64,000 nucleotides of DNA from Mojavia pulchra JT2-VF2 (lineage in GTDB: Bacteria; Cyanobacteriota; Cyanobacteriia; Cyanobacteriales; Nostocaceae): contig JAHHHN010000003.1 in the NCBI GenBank assembly GCA_019359325.1, positions 62,001 through 126,000 on the forward strand. Reading direction: 5' to 3'. The number at the start of each line of letters is the position of its first letter. The stretch's first letter is position 1. The notes beneath the pieces are model-generated. The model did not search any database, was not told the origin of the DNA, and worked only from the letters and a program-made list of their open reading frames with translations. Below are positions 1-8,907 of this stretch, one piece after another. The translations under genes were made by a program, and so were the position numbers.

Positions 1-1140
1 GAATTGCCAAAGGACGTAATCACTACAGATTTAGAAGCGATTGTCAACGATCCGACGGTAGATATAGTAGTTGAAGTGATGGGTGGATTAGAACCAGCGC
101 GATCGCTGATTCTTAAAGCTCTACGCAATGGTAAACACGTTGTCACTGCTAATAAAGCTGCGATCGCCCGCTTTGGTGATGAAATTTTTACAACAGCCAA
201 TCAAGCTGGGGTATATGTCTTGCTAGAAGCAGCAGTTGGCGGTGGTATCCCTGTGATACAACCGCTAAAGCAGTCTTTAAGTGTTAACCGCATTCACGCT
301 GTTACGGGTATTGTTAACGGTACTACCAACTACATCCTTACACGGATGCAAACAGAAGGTAGCAACTTTAACGATGTGTTAGTGGATGCCCAACGATTGG
401 GCTATGCTGAGGCCGATCCTACTGCTGATGTGGATGGCTTAGACGCAGCAGATAAAATTTCCATTCTGGCATCATTAGCCTTTGGCGGACGTATTCATCT
501 GCAAGATGTTTACTGTGAAGGAATTCGCCAAGTCAGCAAGACAGATATTGCCTATGCTGAAAAATTAGGATTTGTGATTAAATTGCTGGCGATCGCTAAA
601 CTTCATAGCAGCGATACCTCAAAGCTATCTGTAAGAGTTCACCCCACCTTAGTGCCCAAAGCACACCCGCTAGCTAGTATTAACGGGGTGTATAACGCCA
701 TTCTTGTGGAAGGAGAACCGATTGGGCAAGTGATGTTTTTTGGCCCTGGTGCAGGTGCAGGTGCAACTGCTAGTGCTGTCTCATCAGATATTTTAAATCT
801 AGTTGCGACGCTGAAAACGAGTACAGCTAACCTAAATCCTCTATTAGCTTGTAGTCATCAAGATTACTGTCAAATAGCGCCCATAGCAGAAGTTGTAACT
901 CGATTTTACACGCGCTTCCTGACTAGAGACCAACCCGGAGTGATCGGCAAGTTAGGTACTTGCTTTGGCAATTACGACGTTAGCTTAGAGTCAGTTGTCC
1001 AAACTGGCTTTCAGGGAGAACTAGCAGAGATTGTTGTTGTCACCCACGACGTTAGGGAAGGCGACTTTCGACAAGCTTTAGCAGAAATTCAAACCCTAGA
1101 GGCAATAGACAGCATTCCTAGCTTATTGCGCGTACTATGA
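1..1140 (+). CDS. hom: Homoserine dehydrogenase (5' partial)
   Basis: NAD(P)H-dependent reduction of aspartate semialdehyde to homoserine, the branch point towards threonine, isoleucine and methionine. The window opens inside the gene: the frame is open from base 1, and about the first 50 residues, which carry the GxGxxG dinucleotide loop, lie off the left edge (379 codons seen; the family has about 430). Visible are VVTANKAAIA near residue 47, the catalytic-domain stretch GTTNYILTRM near residue 107, and a C-terminal ACT domain from about residue 310 (DQPGVIGKLG), the usual place of threonine feedback. The TTG at base 4 is not the real start. An intrinsic terminator follows at 1346. Confidence 0.95.
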   Translation, partial: ELPKDVITTDLEAIVNDPTVDIVVEVMGGLEPARSLILKALRNGKHVVTANKAAIARFGDEIFTTANQAGVYVLLEAAVGGGIPVIQPLKQSLSVNRIHAVTGIVNGTTNYILTRMQTEGSNFNDVLVDAQRLGYAEADPTADVDGLDAADKISILASLAFGGRIHLQDVYCEGIRQVSKTDIAYAEKLGFVIKLLAIAKLHSSDTSKLSVRVHPTLVPKAHPLASINGVYNAILVEGEPIGQVMFFGPGAGAGATASAVSSDILNLVATLKTSTANLNPLLACSHQDYCQIAPIAEVVTRFYTRFLTRDQPGVIGKLGTCFGNYDVSLESVVQTGFQGELAEIVVVTHDVREGDFRQALAEIQTLEAIDSIPSLLRVL

Positions 1141-1345
1141 GAAGCAATAAATTCCGCTATCGAATAGTGTTCAATCTGGTTAGAATTACTCAATAAATCA
1201 CATCTTGTGTTTTCAGAAATTTAACTCAAAACTGGTGGGAAATTCCCAGAAGAGAAAAAACTAACTCTTCAACCCTTGTCCTTCTGCTTTCACTCTATTT
1301 TCTAGATAATAATCACAATTGAGGGCAGACATCTATCCTCCTGAT

Positions 1346-1382
1346 AAATGACAGGAATCTTACCTGTCATTTAATTTTTTCA
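1346..1382 (+). terminator. Intrinsic terminator of hom
   Basis: Perfect 10-bp stem AAATGACAGG / CCTGTCATTT (1346-1355 with 1363-1372), 7-nt loop, followed by a T-rich run ending near 1380. It lies about 200 bp after the hom stop codon. Confidence 0.8.
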
Positions 1383-1426
1383 TGCTTCTGATAAATTGTT
1401 TTAGAGTAGGATATGTGGTTTTTTAA

Positions 1427-1446
1427 ATAAGCATATATCTAAAGAA
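1427..1446 (+). repeat. 20-bp exact repeat, copy 1
   Basis: ATAAGCATATATCTAAAGAA is found unchanged at 7004-7023. This copy lies about 100 bp before the antiporter start and the other about 130 bp before mtnA. The rest of the 1141-1544 gap holds the hom terminator and AT-rich sequence, and nothing else was recognised there. The function is unknown. Confidence 0.7.
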
Positions 1447-1544
1447 ATAGATATAAAAAATCTGCCCCTAAATTCGACTTAAATTTTGAGAAAGTAATAA
1501 TATTTGATTTGTGCCAGTGCAACTATAGCTCGCCACAAATACCT

Positions 1545-3590
1545 ATGAAACTAGATATTCTCGCAACTCTATCGCAGAGGATGAATGAGTTTTTTATTTC
1601 TTCCGTCTTATTTACGCCTATAAAAGAGCCAGTGCCGGTTTTTTTGATGATTTTAGGGATTATGCTAATTGCACCCCTATTATTTGAGAGAATCCGTTTA
1701 CCTGGAATCGTGGGGCTAATTTTGGCGGGAGTTATAGTAGGCCCCTATGGATTAGGACTACTGGCAAGAGATAGCACAATTGTACTTTTGGGCACAGTTG
1801 GCTTGCTGTTTCTCATGTTTATGGCAGGACTGGAAACTAGCCTGGATGACATGAAATATAACGCAGATAAAGCGGTGATTTTTGGGCTAGCTACCTTTGC
1901 TGTACCAATGGTATTGGGTGTTGGAGCGATGATGGCGATCGGTTACGGTCTTTTACCAGCCATTTTAGTTGCTTCCTGTTTCGCCTCCCATACCTTATTA
2001 GCATTACCTGTAGCCAGCAAATTGGGAATCATGCGTTCTCAGGTTTTGACTACAACTCTTGGCGGTACGCTAATTACCAATATTTTGGCACTGTTAGTGT
2101 TAGCTGTAGTGGTGAGAGCGCATCAAGGCAGTTTAACCCTCAGCTTTTGGCTATTTCTGATTCCAGCACTCATTATCTATACTTTTCTTACACTCTGGGG
2201 CGTTCCTCGGATCGGCCGCTGGTTTTTTCGGCGGTTTGGACACGACGAAGGCGCAGAGTTTACATTTGTGCTGGCTACCCTGTTTGTGGTTTCTTACGGA
2301 GCAGAATTAGTCAGTATTGAGCCGATTATTGGTGCTTTTTTAGCTGGAGTTGCCATTACTCAGCTAATCCCACAATATAGTCCCCTAATGAATCGGATTC
2401 AATTCATTGGAAATACACTATTTGTGCCATTTTTTCTGATTTCTGTGGGTATGTTAGTCAATGCCCGGATTTTATTTCAAGAACCGCGAGCGCTAGTAGT
2501 CTCCGGTGTGATGGTAGTTGTGGCTATTGTTGCCAAGTTCCTGCCTGCATGGGGTGTGGGCAAAATATTCGGATTTGACTTGAACAATATCATGGTCTTG
2601 TTTGGGCTATCGGTGGCTCAAGCTGCCTCTACTTTGGCGGCAATTACTGTTGCCTACCAAATTGAGTTAGTCGATCAATTAACCGTAAATGGCACGATCG
2701 CCATGATCTTAGTTACCTGTATTGCTTCTCCTTGGGTAACGGCTAAATGGGGACGAAATCTCAAACCAGAAGAAACCAGTACACAAAGTAGCCAGACAGT
2801 AAACTTGGGCGATCGCGTTTTAGTACCAATTGCCAACCCCAGCACTGAAGATAATCTGTTGCAAATGGCAATCATTTTGGCAAAATCAGCTTCTGGAACT
2901 CTGTTACCGCTACACATTTTATTAGAACAGAGTGCCCCTGTTTCCCCAGAGGCTAAAGCTAGGCAAAGTCAATTACTCTCAACCGCAGAAATGATTGCCC
3001 ATGCTGCCGTTGCTAACGTTACTCCAATTGGGCGGATTGACGAATCAATTGATAAGGGTATCGCGCGAGTTGCAGAAGAAAAACAGGCCAGTGTGATTAT
3101 CTGTGGTTGGAAAGGTTACTCCAGTTATCAGGAAAATTTATTTGGCGGCGTAATTGACAAAATTGTCCATCGTACTTCAGTACCTGTATTGGTAACTCGA
3201 TTTCCTTTACCTATTGAACATACGAAACGAGTTTTTCTCGCTTTTACCGCTCAACAAGCTTATGCTGATTCTTTTGGGCAAAGTATTGAATTAGCAAAAA
3301 GTCTGGCAACAGAACTTAAAGCATCCCTACAACTGTTACAAGTCACATCGGTACGGGATGCAACTATTGAGTTGATTCACACTGGATTACCAGAAGATAC
3401 ACCTATTCAACGAGTGCGGGGCAATTTTGTGCGGCAAGTTTCTCGGTTACTTAAAACCGATGATTTATTACTTTTGAATGGATCTGTTGAGCATAAACAC
3501 CAACTATTTTCTCTGCTAGGGCAAGTACCAGAAGCGATCGCCCGTAATCACCCTAAATTGGCGATGATTGTTGCCTACTTTCCTCACTAA
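1545..3590 (+). CDS. CPA2-type cation:proton antiporter with universal stress domain
   Basis: Predicted inner-membrane Na+ (or K+)/H+ exchanger of the CPA2/KefB-like family. The first ~400 residues are a run of hydrophobic helices with family-typical stretches (LPGIVGLILAGVIVGPYGLG; FLMFMAGLETSLDDMK; EPIIGAFLAGVAITQLIP). The second part is soluble and resembles a universal stress protein domain (VLVPIANPSTEDNLLQMAI ... VIICGWKG ... VPVLVTRFP), probably a regulatory nucleotide-binding module in the cytoplasm. I chose the ATG at 1545 (681 aa); the frame is open back to a TTG at 1509, and an ATG at 1581 is also possible. No partner gene is adjacent. The ion cannot be read from the sequence. Confidence 0.9.
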   Translation: MKLDILATLSQRMNEFFISSVLFTPIKEPVPVFLMILGIMLIAPLLFERIRLPGIVGLILAGVIVGPYGLGLLARDSTIVLLGTVGLLFLMFMAGLETSLDDMKYNADKAVIFGLATFAVPMVLGVGAMMAIGYGLLPAILVASCFASHTLLALPVASKLGIMRSQVLTTTLGGTLITNILALLVLAVVVRAHQGSLTLSFWLFLIPALIIYTFLTLWGVPRIGRWFFRRFGHDEGAEFTFVLATLFVVSYGAELVSIEPIIGAFLAGVAITQLIPQYSPLMNRIQFIGNTLFVPFFLISVGMLVNARILFQEPRALVVSGVMVVVAIVAKFLPAWGVGKIFGFDLNNIMVLFGLSVAQAASTLAAITVAYQIELVDQLTVNGTIAMILVTCIASPWVTAKWGRNLKPEETSTQSSQTVNLGDRVLVPIANPSTEDNLLQMAIILAKSASGTLLPLHILLEQSAPVSPEAKARQSQLLSTAEMIAHAAVANVTPIGRIDESIDKGIARVAEEKQASVIICGWKGYSSYQENLFGGVIDKIVHRTSVPVLVTRFPLPIEHTKRVFLAFTAQQAYADSFGQSIELAKSLATELKASLQLLQVTSVRDATIELIHTGLPEDTPIQRVRGNFVRQVSRLLKTDDLLLLNGSVEHKHQLFSLLGQVPEAIARNHPKLAMIVAYFPH

Positions 3591-3608
3591 AAGGAGAACT
3601 TTTACTTG

Positions 3609-5258
3609 TTATGTTGACTGTAGTGACGGAGCCTTTCTTCTTTCAGGTACGGGATTAGAACCATCCCAAACAGCCCGTTGACCATCAGCATTAATTAGAG
3701 TGATTTTTACCCTTTGTGCTGTGAAATTCTCGGAAAAAACTTGTAGCCATTCTAACCAGTCATCTTCTGGAAGTGCGTTAAGCCCACTAAAATTAATTTG
3801 TAGTTTTCTGCAAAACTCTCCAGGATGCTCAGGATCAGGCTCTAGTGTACAGATGTTGTCTTGTTTGATTTCTATGCGCGTCTCCTGTTTTTCATTCTTG
3901 TATTCGTCTAAGTACACCATTTGAACTATTACGCCCCCTGCTTGGGAAAAATGCTCTCCAGCGAGGGTAAGGTGAGGAGTCAGGTCAGGATTTGTAATTA
4001 AGTCTTCAGGGTTATCCCACAATACTACTTGACTAATGTTTGGCCCTGGTTTGCGGACAGCTTTACCACCGATATAGCCACCAGCACTGATTCCCATCAG
4101 CACCAAAATTTCCGAGGGGATGGTTGGTAAAGAAGACGCAGTTGTATAGGTGACTAAAAGAATAACGATAAAAGCAATGCCAATAATTAAGTTCCAAACT
4201 ACCTGCTGTACGCGTTCTAAGGCTACTACGCCACCATGCACTACCAGATCCGACCAGGCAGGATTAACTTCTCCAGATCCTTTACTGCCTCGAATTGTGG
4301 AGGTTGCCTGGGCCGTCACCAGTGTTACCAGACTAATCAAAAAGGTATAGCCGAATCCTGATAGCGGTATGAACTCCCACACGCCTTGGATTGATCCGCG
4401 TCCGATGAAAAGAAATAAATAGCCAAAAACTATGATAGTGAGCCACCATATAAATTGGGCACGAGCCAGACTAAAAGTGTTAGTCTGTCGATCTAGGAGT
4501 AGCCACTCTAATGAATTGAGGTTTTTTCTCTTGCTTTCTTTGAGCAGGCTTGGCAAGTGTGCTTGTTTTGACTGTGTAGCCAGCGCATAGATGATCACCA
4601 CAAGTATGAGCGTTATAAATGCTGCGATCGCAAACATAAGAAAAGTAGTTAACCCACTTACAGGACGCATTACCATTACCTGAAGTCGATCATCAGGTAG
4701 TTGGGGATCAATGTTAGTTGCATTTCCTCCCACCTCCACACTTACAGGGTGTGTTCCCCGGCTTAATTTCTTTAGCTGCTCGCTACTAAAGGTGGCAAAA
4801 ATCGCCCTTCTGTCTTCTGTGACTTTGACATTAGTAGTAGTAGCAATATCTGGGGGATTGCCAATTTTTACCTCAATTTTATTTCTAAGTAAATTGTCTG
4901 GCTTGGGAAAGTTATCTCCTGTCACCACTAAATTGAGTTTTTCCTGTTTGTAGCGTCTGATATCTTGTTGTACAAATGGAAGTGACTGAGGAATACTGAT
5001 ATAAAATTCCTTAGGACTAATGCTCCTTATCGAAGTAACACGAGGTATAGTCAGCGTTTCATTACTAGTCTGCTGAATAGAAGTTGTAGTGCCTGTCTGA
5101 TTAGAGTTGGTATTAGTTGGCGCTATAGTGCTACTATTTTGCTGTGCTTCACCCAATCCTACTGAAGTCAACAGTAAAATGCACGCTAGACCAAGGGATA
5201 GCAAAGGGTAATAATATCTCTTACTGATTCGTTTCCAGGATATTTTAAATAAACGCAT
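3609..5258 (-). CDS. Membrane protein with signal peptide and IPT/TIG-like region, unknown function
   Basis: I do not recognise this family. It has a signal-like segment (residues 17-38), a Ser/Thr/Asn-rich linker (40-70), and an exported beta-rich region (about 75-200) with an IPT/TIG-like core (LNLVVTGDNFP ... IEVKIG). Predicted membrane helices follow near 203-228, 268-287, 297-315, 353-373 and 383-400. A C-terminal soluble region (about 405-549) again has a TIG-like feel (HLTLAGEHFSQAGG). The segment SLARAQFIWWLTIIVFGYLF (263-282) is amphipathic and resembles segments in other multi-pass proteins of unknown role. It converges with the antiporter (18-bp gap). An IPT fold would suggest a binding or scaffold role, which is inference. 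Confidence 0.75.
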   Translation of the reverse strand: MRLFKISWKRISKRYYYPLLSLGLACILLLTSVGLGEAQQNSSTIAPTNTNSNQTGTTTSIQQTSNETLTIPRVTSIRSISPKEFYISIPQSLPFVQQDIRRYKQEKLNLVVTGDNFPKPDNLLRNKIEVKIGNPPDIATTTNVKVTEDRRAIFATFSSEQLKKLSRGTHPVSVEVGGNATNIDPQLPDDRLQVMVMRPVSGLTTFLMFAIAAFITLILVVIIYALATQSKQAHLPSLLKESKRKNLNSLEWLLLDRQTNTFSLARAQFIWWLTIIVFGYLFLFIGRGSIQGVWEFIPLSGFGYTFLISLVTLVTAQATSTIRGSKGSGEVNPAWSDLVVHGGVVALERVQQVVWNLIIGIAFIVILLVTYTTASSLPTIPSEILVLMGISAGGYIGGKAVRKPGPNISQVVLWDNPEDLITNPDLTPHLTLAGEHFSQAGGVIVQMVYLDEYKNEKQETRIEIKQDNICTLEPDPEHPGEFCRKLQINFSGLNALPEDDWLEWLQVFSENFTAQRVKITLINADGQRAVWDGSNPVPERRKAPSLQST

Positions 5259-5927
5259 AAGATAGTACGACTATTATTAATTCAGATGGGCGCATCAATT
5301 GTGTTTGGTGGGTAAGCTGTTAAGCATTTAATTTGCACATTGAGACCGCAGGGGAGCAGGGGGCAGGGAGCAGGGGAGAGGGTTTGCAGCTTTTATTACC
5401 ATGAAAATGGTGCAATTTAAATGACGATTAGCTTACACCAAACGAAAATAACTGACGCTATGGAGTATAAATACTGAAAGATTGCCTATGACAGGTTTAT
5501 AGTATATATCATCATATTCAGTATTTTTATTTATTACTGCTCAGAATCCTATGAGTTAGTTATTTGTAATCTTATGTAATGTTATTTATTACTCTTTGTA
5601 CTCCAGATTAAGAGTTGTCTGAGTTTACTCTCTATTTTGTTAGCGATCGCTGCCATTACCTACACTCTTCATATCCCTGGCTATAACGAATTCGGTTTAA
5701 TCTGGATAACCTAAATTTAACTATTTAAATATGGATAAATTATGGCTTTTTGCTCGGACTCACCGGACAGCCTCAAGAATTACAAATTAGTAATTATTTA
5801 GTTAGCTACAATTTTTAATATTAATTTAAATAAAAAAATATTCTGATGAAAATTCACTCTGAAATGAGAATTACTTTCATTAGAATATTAGCAAGCTTTG
5901 CCAACAATCATCATGCACAAGGTGAGC
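5259..5927. other. Long AT-rich spacer with a G-rich repeat
   Basis: There is no credible gene between the two unknown membrane proteins. The stretch 5312-5395 holds a dispersed repeat (see the entry at 5312) running into a G-rich heptamer-like tract (GGGGAGCAGG). A HIP1 site lies near 5643. The rest is AT-rich with no clear hairpin. Confidence 0.5.
5312..5360 (+). repeat. Dispersed ~49-bp repeat, copy 1
   Basis: The stretch from TAAGCTGTTAAGCAT to GACCGCAGGGGAGCAGG has an inverted, imperfect copy at 41311-41359, with about 43 of 49 positions alike and one indel. Both copies sit in gene-free DNA. Confidence 0.65.
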
Positions 5928-6749
5928 TTATCTTTTGGCTGGCTCTAGTGGATGTTTATTGGCATTATCCTCAGGCACTTCATAACCATTATTTCTGTAT
6001 TTAACTTTGTCATAAAATTCTGAGTTTACAAAAGTACTATCAAAATGTTTACCAAATGCAGCTGAACCTGCTGCACACAATCCGTTAAGTTCATCTGCGA
6101 GGGATTTTGCTTTTTTTAAATCCTCTTTTGATAGAGCTTCTATCAACTGTCCTATCTTATCTGACTGTTGTTTAAGTTGAATTTGCACTTGCTCTTTAAG
6201 CCTCTCTTCTCTTCTGACATACTCGAACATTCGCTCTTGTAAAGCGCGAAAAAAGGCAGAGCCAGCATAGCCTACAACTAATGACATTGTAATTAGAGTA
6301 AAAGCATTGTCAGGTTTGAGAAGTATTAATACAGGTGGTGATACTGCTCCACCAATTAGAGACTGTGATATGCAAGTTCTAATAATAGCAGCCCGCTTTT
6401 GCTTATCTAACCTTGCTCTATACTCTTTATCTAAGTTTTTGTTCTGTTTTGCTAGTTGCTGTTCAAGTCGAACTAATTTCTGTTCAATAGGTCTAGATAT
6501 CTCTTCTTCTGTTACCTTGAAGTTCATTAAGAAAGAAATAAAGCCACCTAAAGCACCTGCTATAAAAATTATAAGCAGGATTTTTCCAAGTTCCCAACCA
6601 ATGGGTAGCTGATTCATCTGGGTATACATATAATTCCCAGAGGAAGGCTGTACTGCATACACTACTCTAGTTGTCAACAAAGTAGTTATAGACAGTAATG
6701 ACATTATTACTATCCTGTGCTTCATAATTTTACTGTTCATTGTTCTCAT
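5928..6749 (-). CDS. Membrane protein with signal peptide and coiled coils, unknown function
   Basis: Unrecognised 273-aa protein. A signal-like N-terminus ends near VVYA (residues 29-32). A membrane helix follows at about 52-75, then a charged coiled-coil stretch (80-120, rich in E, Q, K and R), two further hydrophobic helices (about 127-144 and 149-167) and a second charged coiled-coil region (170-220). The tail is hydrophilic. Internal ATGs at codons 4 and 9 could also serve as starts, and no strong ribosome binding site separates them. It has the same strand and is next in line to the 549-aa membrane protein, but 669 bp apart, so a shared operon is doubtful. Confidence 0.7.
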   Translation of the reverse strand: MRTMNSKIMKHRIVIMSLLSITTLLTTRVVYAVQPSSGNYMYTQMNQLPIGWELGKILLIIFIAGALGGFISFLMNFKVTEEEISRPIEQKLVRLEQQLAKQNKNLDKEYRARLDKQKRAAIIRTCISQSLIGGAVSPPVLILLKPDNAFTLITMSLVVGYAGSAFFRALQERMFEYVRREERLKEQVQIQLKQQSDKIGQLIEALSKEDLKKAKSLADELNGLCAAGSAAFGKHFDSTFVNSEFYDKVKYRNNGYEVPEDNANKHPLEPAKR

Positions 6750-7151
6750 TTTTGATCAATCTACATTTCTTGTGATTTTACAGAAAAATATTTTCCGTTA
6801 ATCAACACAAAGAATTTTCTTCAATAAATGATACTAGAATATTAAACAAGGCTGAAAATAAGTGATATAATTTTTGGCTGTTTAAATAGCCTTTTAGTAA
6901 TGACTTTTAATGTAAATTTACGTCAATCGCTACAACTATAGAAGACCAAAACAGTGGTTACAAAATCTCAACTCGAAAATTAGTGTTAGAAAGGTTGATT
7001 ATGATAAGCATATATCTAAAGAAGTACATAATGACAAACTATTATCTCGATTTAATGACAAGGACATTGCTTGCGTAACAAAAGAGAAACAAAAAATTGC
7101 TAGTAAGCAGCAATTATGTAATTAATATTCATATACTAACTGCCTCTTTCT
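6750..7151. other. AT-rich spacer upstream of mtnA
   Basis: Divergent promoter region between the 273-aa membrane protein and mtnA. It contains the second copy of the 20-bp repeat (7004-7023) and a small palindrome, GGCTGTTTAAATAGCC (6878-6893). Nothing else was recognised. Confidence 0.5.
7004..7023 (+). repeat. 20-bp exact repeat, copy 2
   Basis: Identical to 1427-1446, same orientation, again 100-150 bp before a start codon on the same strand (mtnA at 7152). Sequence beyond the 20 bp diverges. Confidence 0.7.
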
Positions 7152-8213
7152 ATGACACCTTCTACAAACCAGGTTTATCCAGTTATCTGGCACAACAATT
7201 CAGTGTCGCTCATTGATCAAACCCGTTTGCCTAACGAGTACGCATTTGTAGAAATTCACCGCAGTGAAGATATGGCACGGGCAATTAAAACCATGATTGT
7301 GCGAGGTGCGCCAGCAATTGGTGTAGCTGCGGCATATGGAATGTATCTGGGAGCGAGGGAAATTGAGACAAGCGATCGCCACGAATTTTTAGAACGCTTG
7401 GAAAAAGTTGCTCAGTTACTGCGTTCCACTCGTCCGACGGCGGTGAATTTATTTTGGGCAATTGGCCGCATGATGAAAACTGCCTACGAAACTTTAGGAA
7501 CAGTAGAAGAACTCAAACAAACTCTCTTCCAAACTGCCCAAAATATTAATGCTGAAGATTTGCAGACTTGTCAGGCGATCGGCGATCATGGCTTGGTAGT
7601 ATTACCCAAAAACCCAGAAAAGCTAACAATTCTCACTCACTGCAACGCTGGCGCATTGGCAACAGCTGGTTATGGTACAGCCTTGGGTGTGGTGCGTTCC
7701 GCTTGGAGAGAAGGCCGATTAGTGCGTGTGTTTGCCGATGAAACCCGTCCTCGCTTGCAAGGTGCAAAACTTACCGCTTGGGAATGTGCCCAAGAAAAAA
7801 TTCCAGTTACGGTAATTACTGATAACATGGCAGCCCACTGTATGCAGCAAGGTTTAATTAATGCTGTTGTTGTCGGTGCTGATAGAATCGCTGCTAACGG
7901 TGATACCGCTAACAAAATTGGTACTTATAGTGTAGCGATCGCAGCTAAAGCACATAATATTCCTTTCTTCGTTGCTGCTCCCCTTTCTACAGTTGATTTT
8001 GAATTATCTGATGGTAGTAAAATTCCCATTGAGGAACGGAATCCCGCAGAAATATACGAAGTCGGTGATACTATTCTCACCCCATCTGGCATAGATTTTT
8101 ACAATCCAGCTTTTGATGTCACGCCAGCAGATTTGATTACAGCCATAATTACCGAAAATGGTGCATTTGCTCCTGGTGAGTTAGCAAAATCCCAAGTACA
8201 GCAAGTAGTTTAA
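7152..8213 (+). CDS. mtnA: S-methyl-5-thioribose-1-phosphate isomerase
   Basis: Methionine salvage enzyme that converts 5-methylthioribose-1-phosphate to methylthioribulose-1-phosphate in the cytoplasm. The 353-aa length is normal. Family signatures are the N-terminal [16 protein letters not shown], the active-site Cys region [18 protein letters not shown] and the Asp-containing [18 protein letters not shown], typical of the aIF2B/MtnA fold and characteristic of MtnA rather than the eIF2B regulatory subunits. No other salvage genes lie beside it in the window. Confidence 0.95.
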   Translation: MTPSTNQVYPVIWHNNSVSLIDQTRLPNEYAFVEIHRSEDMARAIKTMIVRGAPAIGVAAAYGMYLGAREIETSDRHEFLERLEKVAQLLRSTRPTAVNLFWAIGRMMKTAYETLGTVEELKQTLFQTAQNINAEDLQTCQAIGDHGLVVLPKNPEKLTILTHCNAGALATAGYGTALGVVRSAWREGRLVRVFADETRPRLQGAKLTAWECAQEKIPVTVITDNMAAHCMQQGLINAVVVGADRIAANGDTANKIGTYSVAIAAKAHNIPFFVAAPLSTVDFELSDGSKIPIEERNPAEIYEVGDTILTPSGIDFYNPAFDVTPADLITAIITENGAFAPGELAKSQVQQVV

Positions 8214-8259
8214 ACTACAGATTTATTAAATGTTGTGTACTACAGCTGCCTTAGTGCAA

Positions 8260-8294
8260 AAGTGCTGCTAAAAAAGTGAAATTTAGCGGCACTT
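8260..8294. other. Hairpin between mtnA and the lipoprotein gene
   Basis: AAGTGCTGCTAAA (8260-8272) pairs with TTTAGCGGCACTT (8282-8294) over 13 positions with one G-U pair. It ends one base before the ATG at 8295 and lacks a T-run. It may be a weak terminator of mtnA or a structure in the 5' leader of the next gene. Confidence 0.5.
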
Positions 8295-8315
8295 ATGAAT
8301 TTCATAAATATAATA

Positions 8316-8783
8316 ATGAAAAATTTAGTTCCAAAAATTGCATTAATTATTTGCTCTATTTGGATTACGAGTTGTAGTAGCTCACAAACTGATATTGTAA
8401 AGGATACTCAAGCAAATACAGTTGAACAAGCTAAGATAAAGGCTACACAGAAAACGTCAACGAAGGTGGAATCTCCACAAAAAACTCCTATAAATACACA
8501 AGCTAAAACTGACGAAGCAAAGAAAAATTCTATTAAGTATCCACAAAGAGGCACAGTTAAAGAAATGGTCAACGGCGACCTCAAGTGCTATGTAACACTA
8601 ATTGATGAAAATGGAACTAAACATAATTTGGGTGCAACTTTTGAGATTTGCGAAAGCCCTAAAACTTTCCTAAATAAAAAAGTGAATTTAGTTTATGAAA
8701 TCATGTCAGTTAGTGATTGTGAAAGTGCCGAACCTTGCGGTAAAAGTAAAAAAGAATCTCTAATCACAAAAATGAAACTTTAA
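8316..8783 (+). CDS. Small lipoprotein, unknown function
   Basis: Type II signal peptide: from the ATG at 8316 the protein begins MKNLVPKIALIICSIWITSC, giving lipobox I-T-S-C with Cys at residue 20. I prefer this start to the ATG at 8295, which abuts a hairpin and would only add seven residues. A Lys/Thr/Gln-rich linker (about 25-80) leads to a compact C-terminal domain with four cysteines (LKCYVTLID, FEICESP, DCESAEPCG), perhaps disulfide-bonded. It is predicted to be membrane-anchored on the periplasmic side. No specific family recognised. Confidence 0.7.
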   Translation: MKNLVPKIALIICSIWITSCSSSQTDIVKDTQANTVEQAKIKATQKTSTKVESPQKTPINTQAKTDEAKKNSIKYPQRGTVKEMVNGDLKCYVTLIDENGTKHNLGATFEICESPKTFLNKKVNLVYEIMSVSDCESAEPCGKSKKESLITKMKL

Positions 8784-8907
8784 TATCAAACATTGGCATT
8801 TCTTAGATTTTACTTAAGTTGATAAAAAAGTCTGTTAGACCTTCGTAAATAGCGATCGCTTAGTGAATTAGCATAAATAATTTTTTTGAATTGAAGGAAA
8901 CTGGTCG

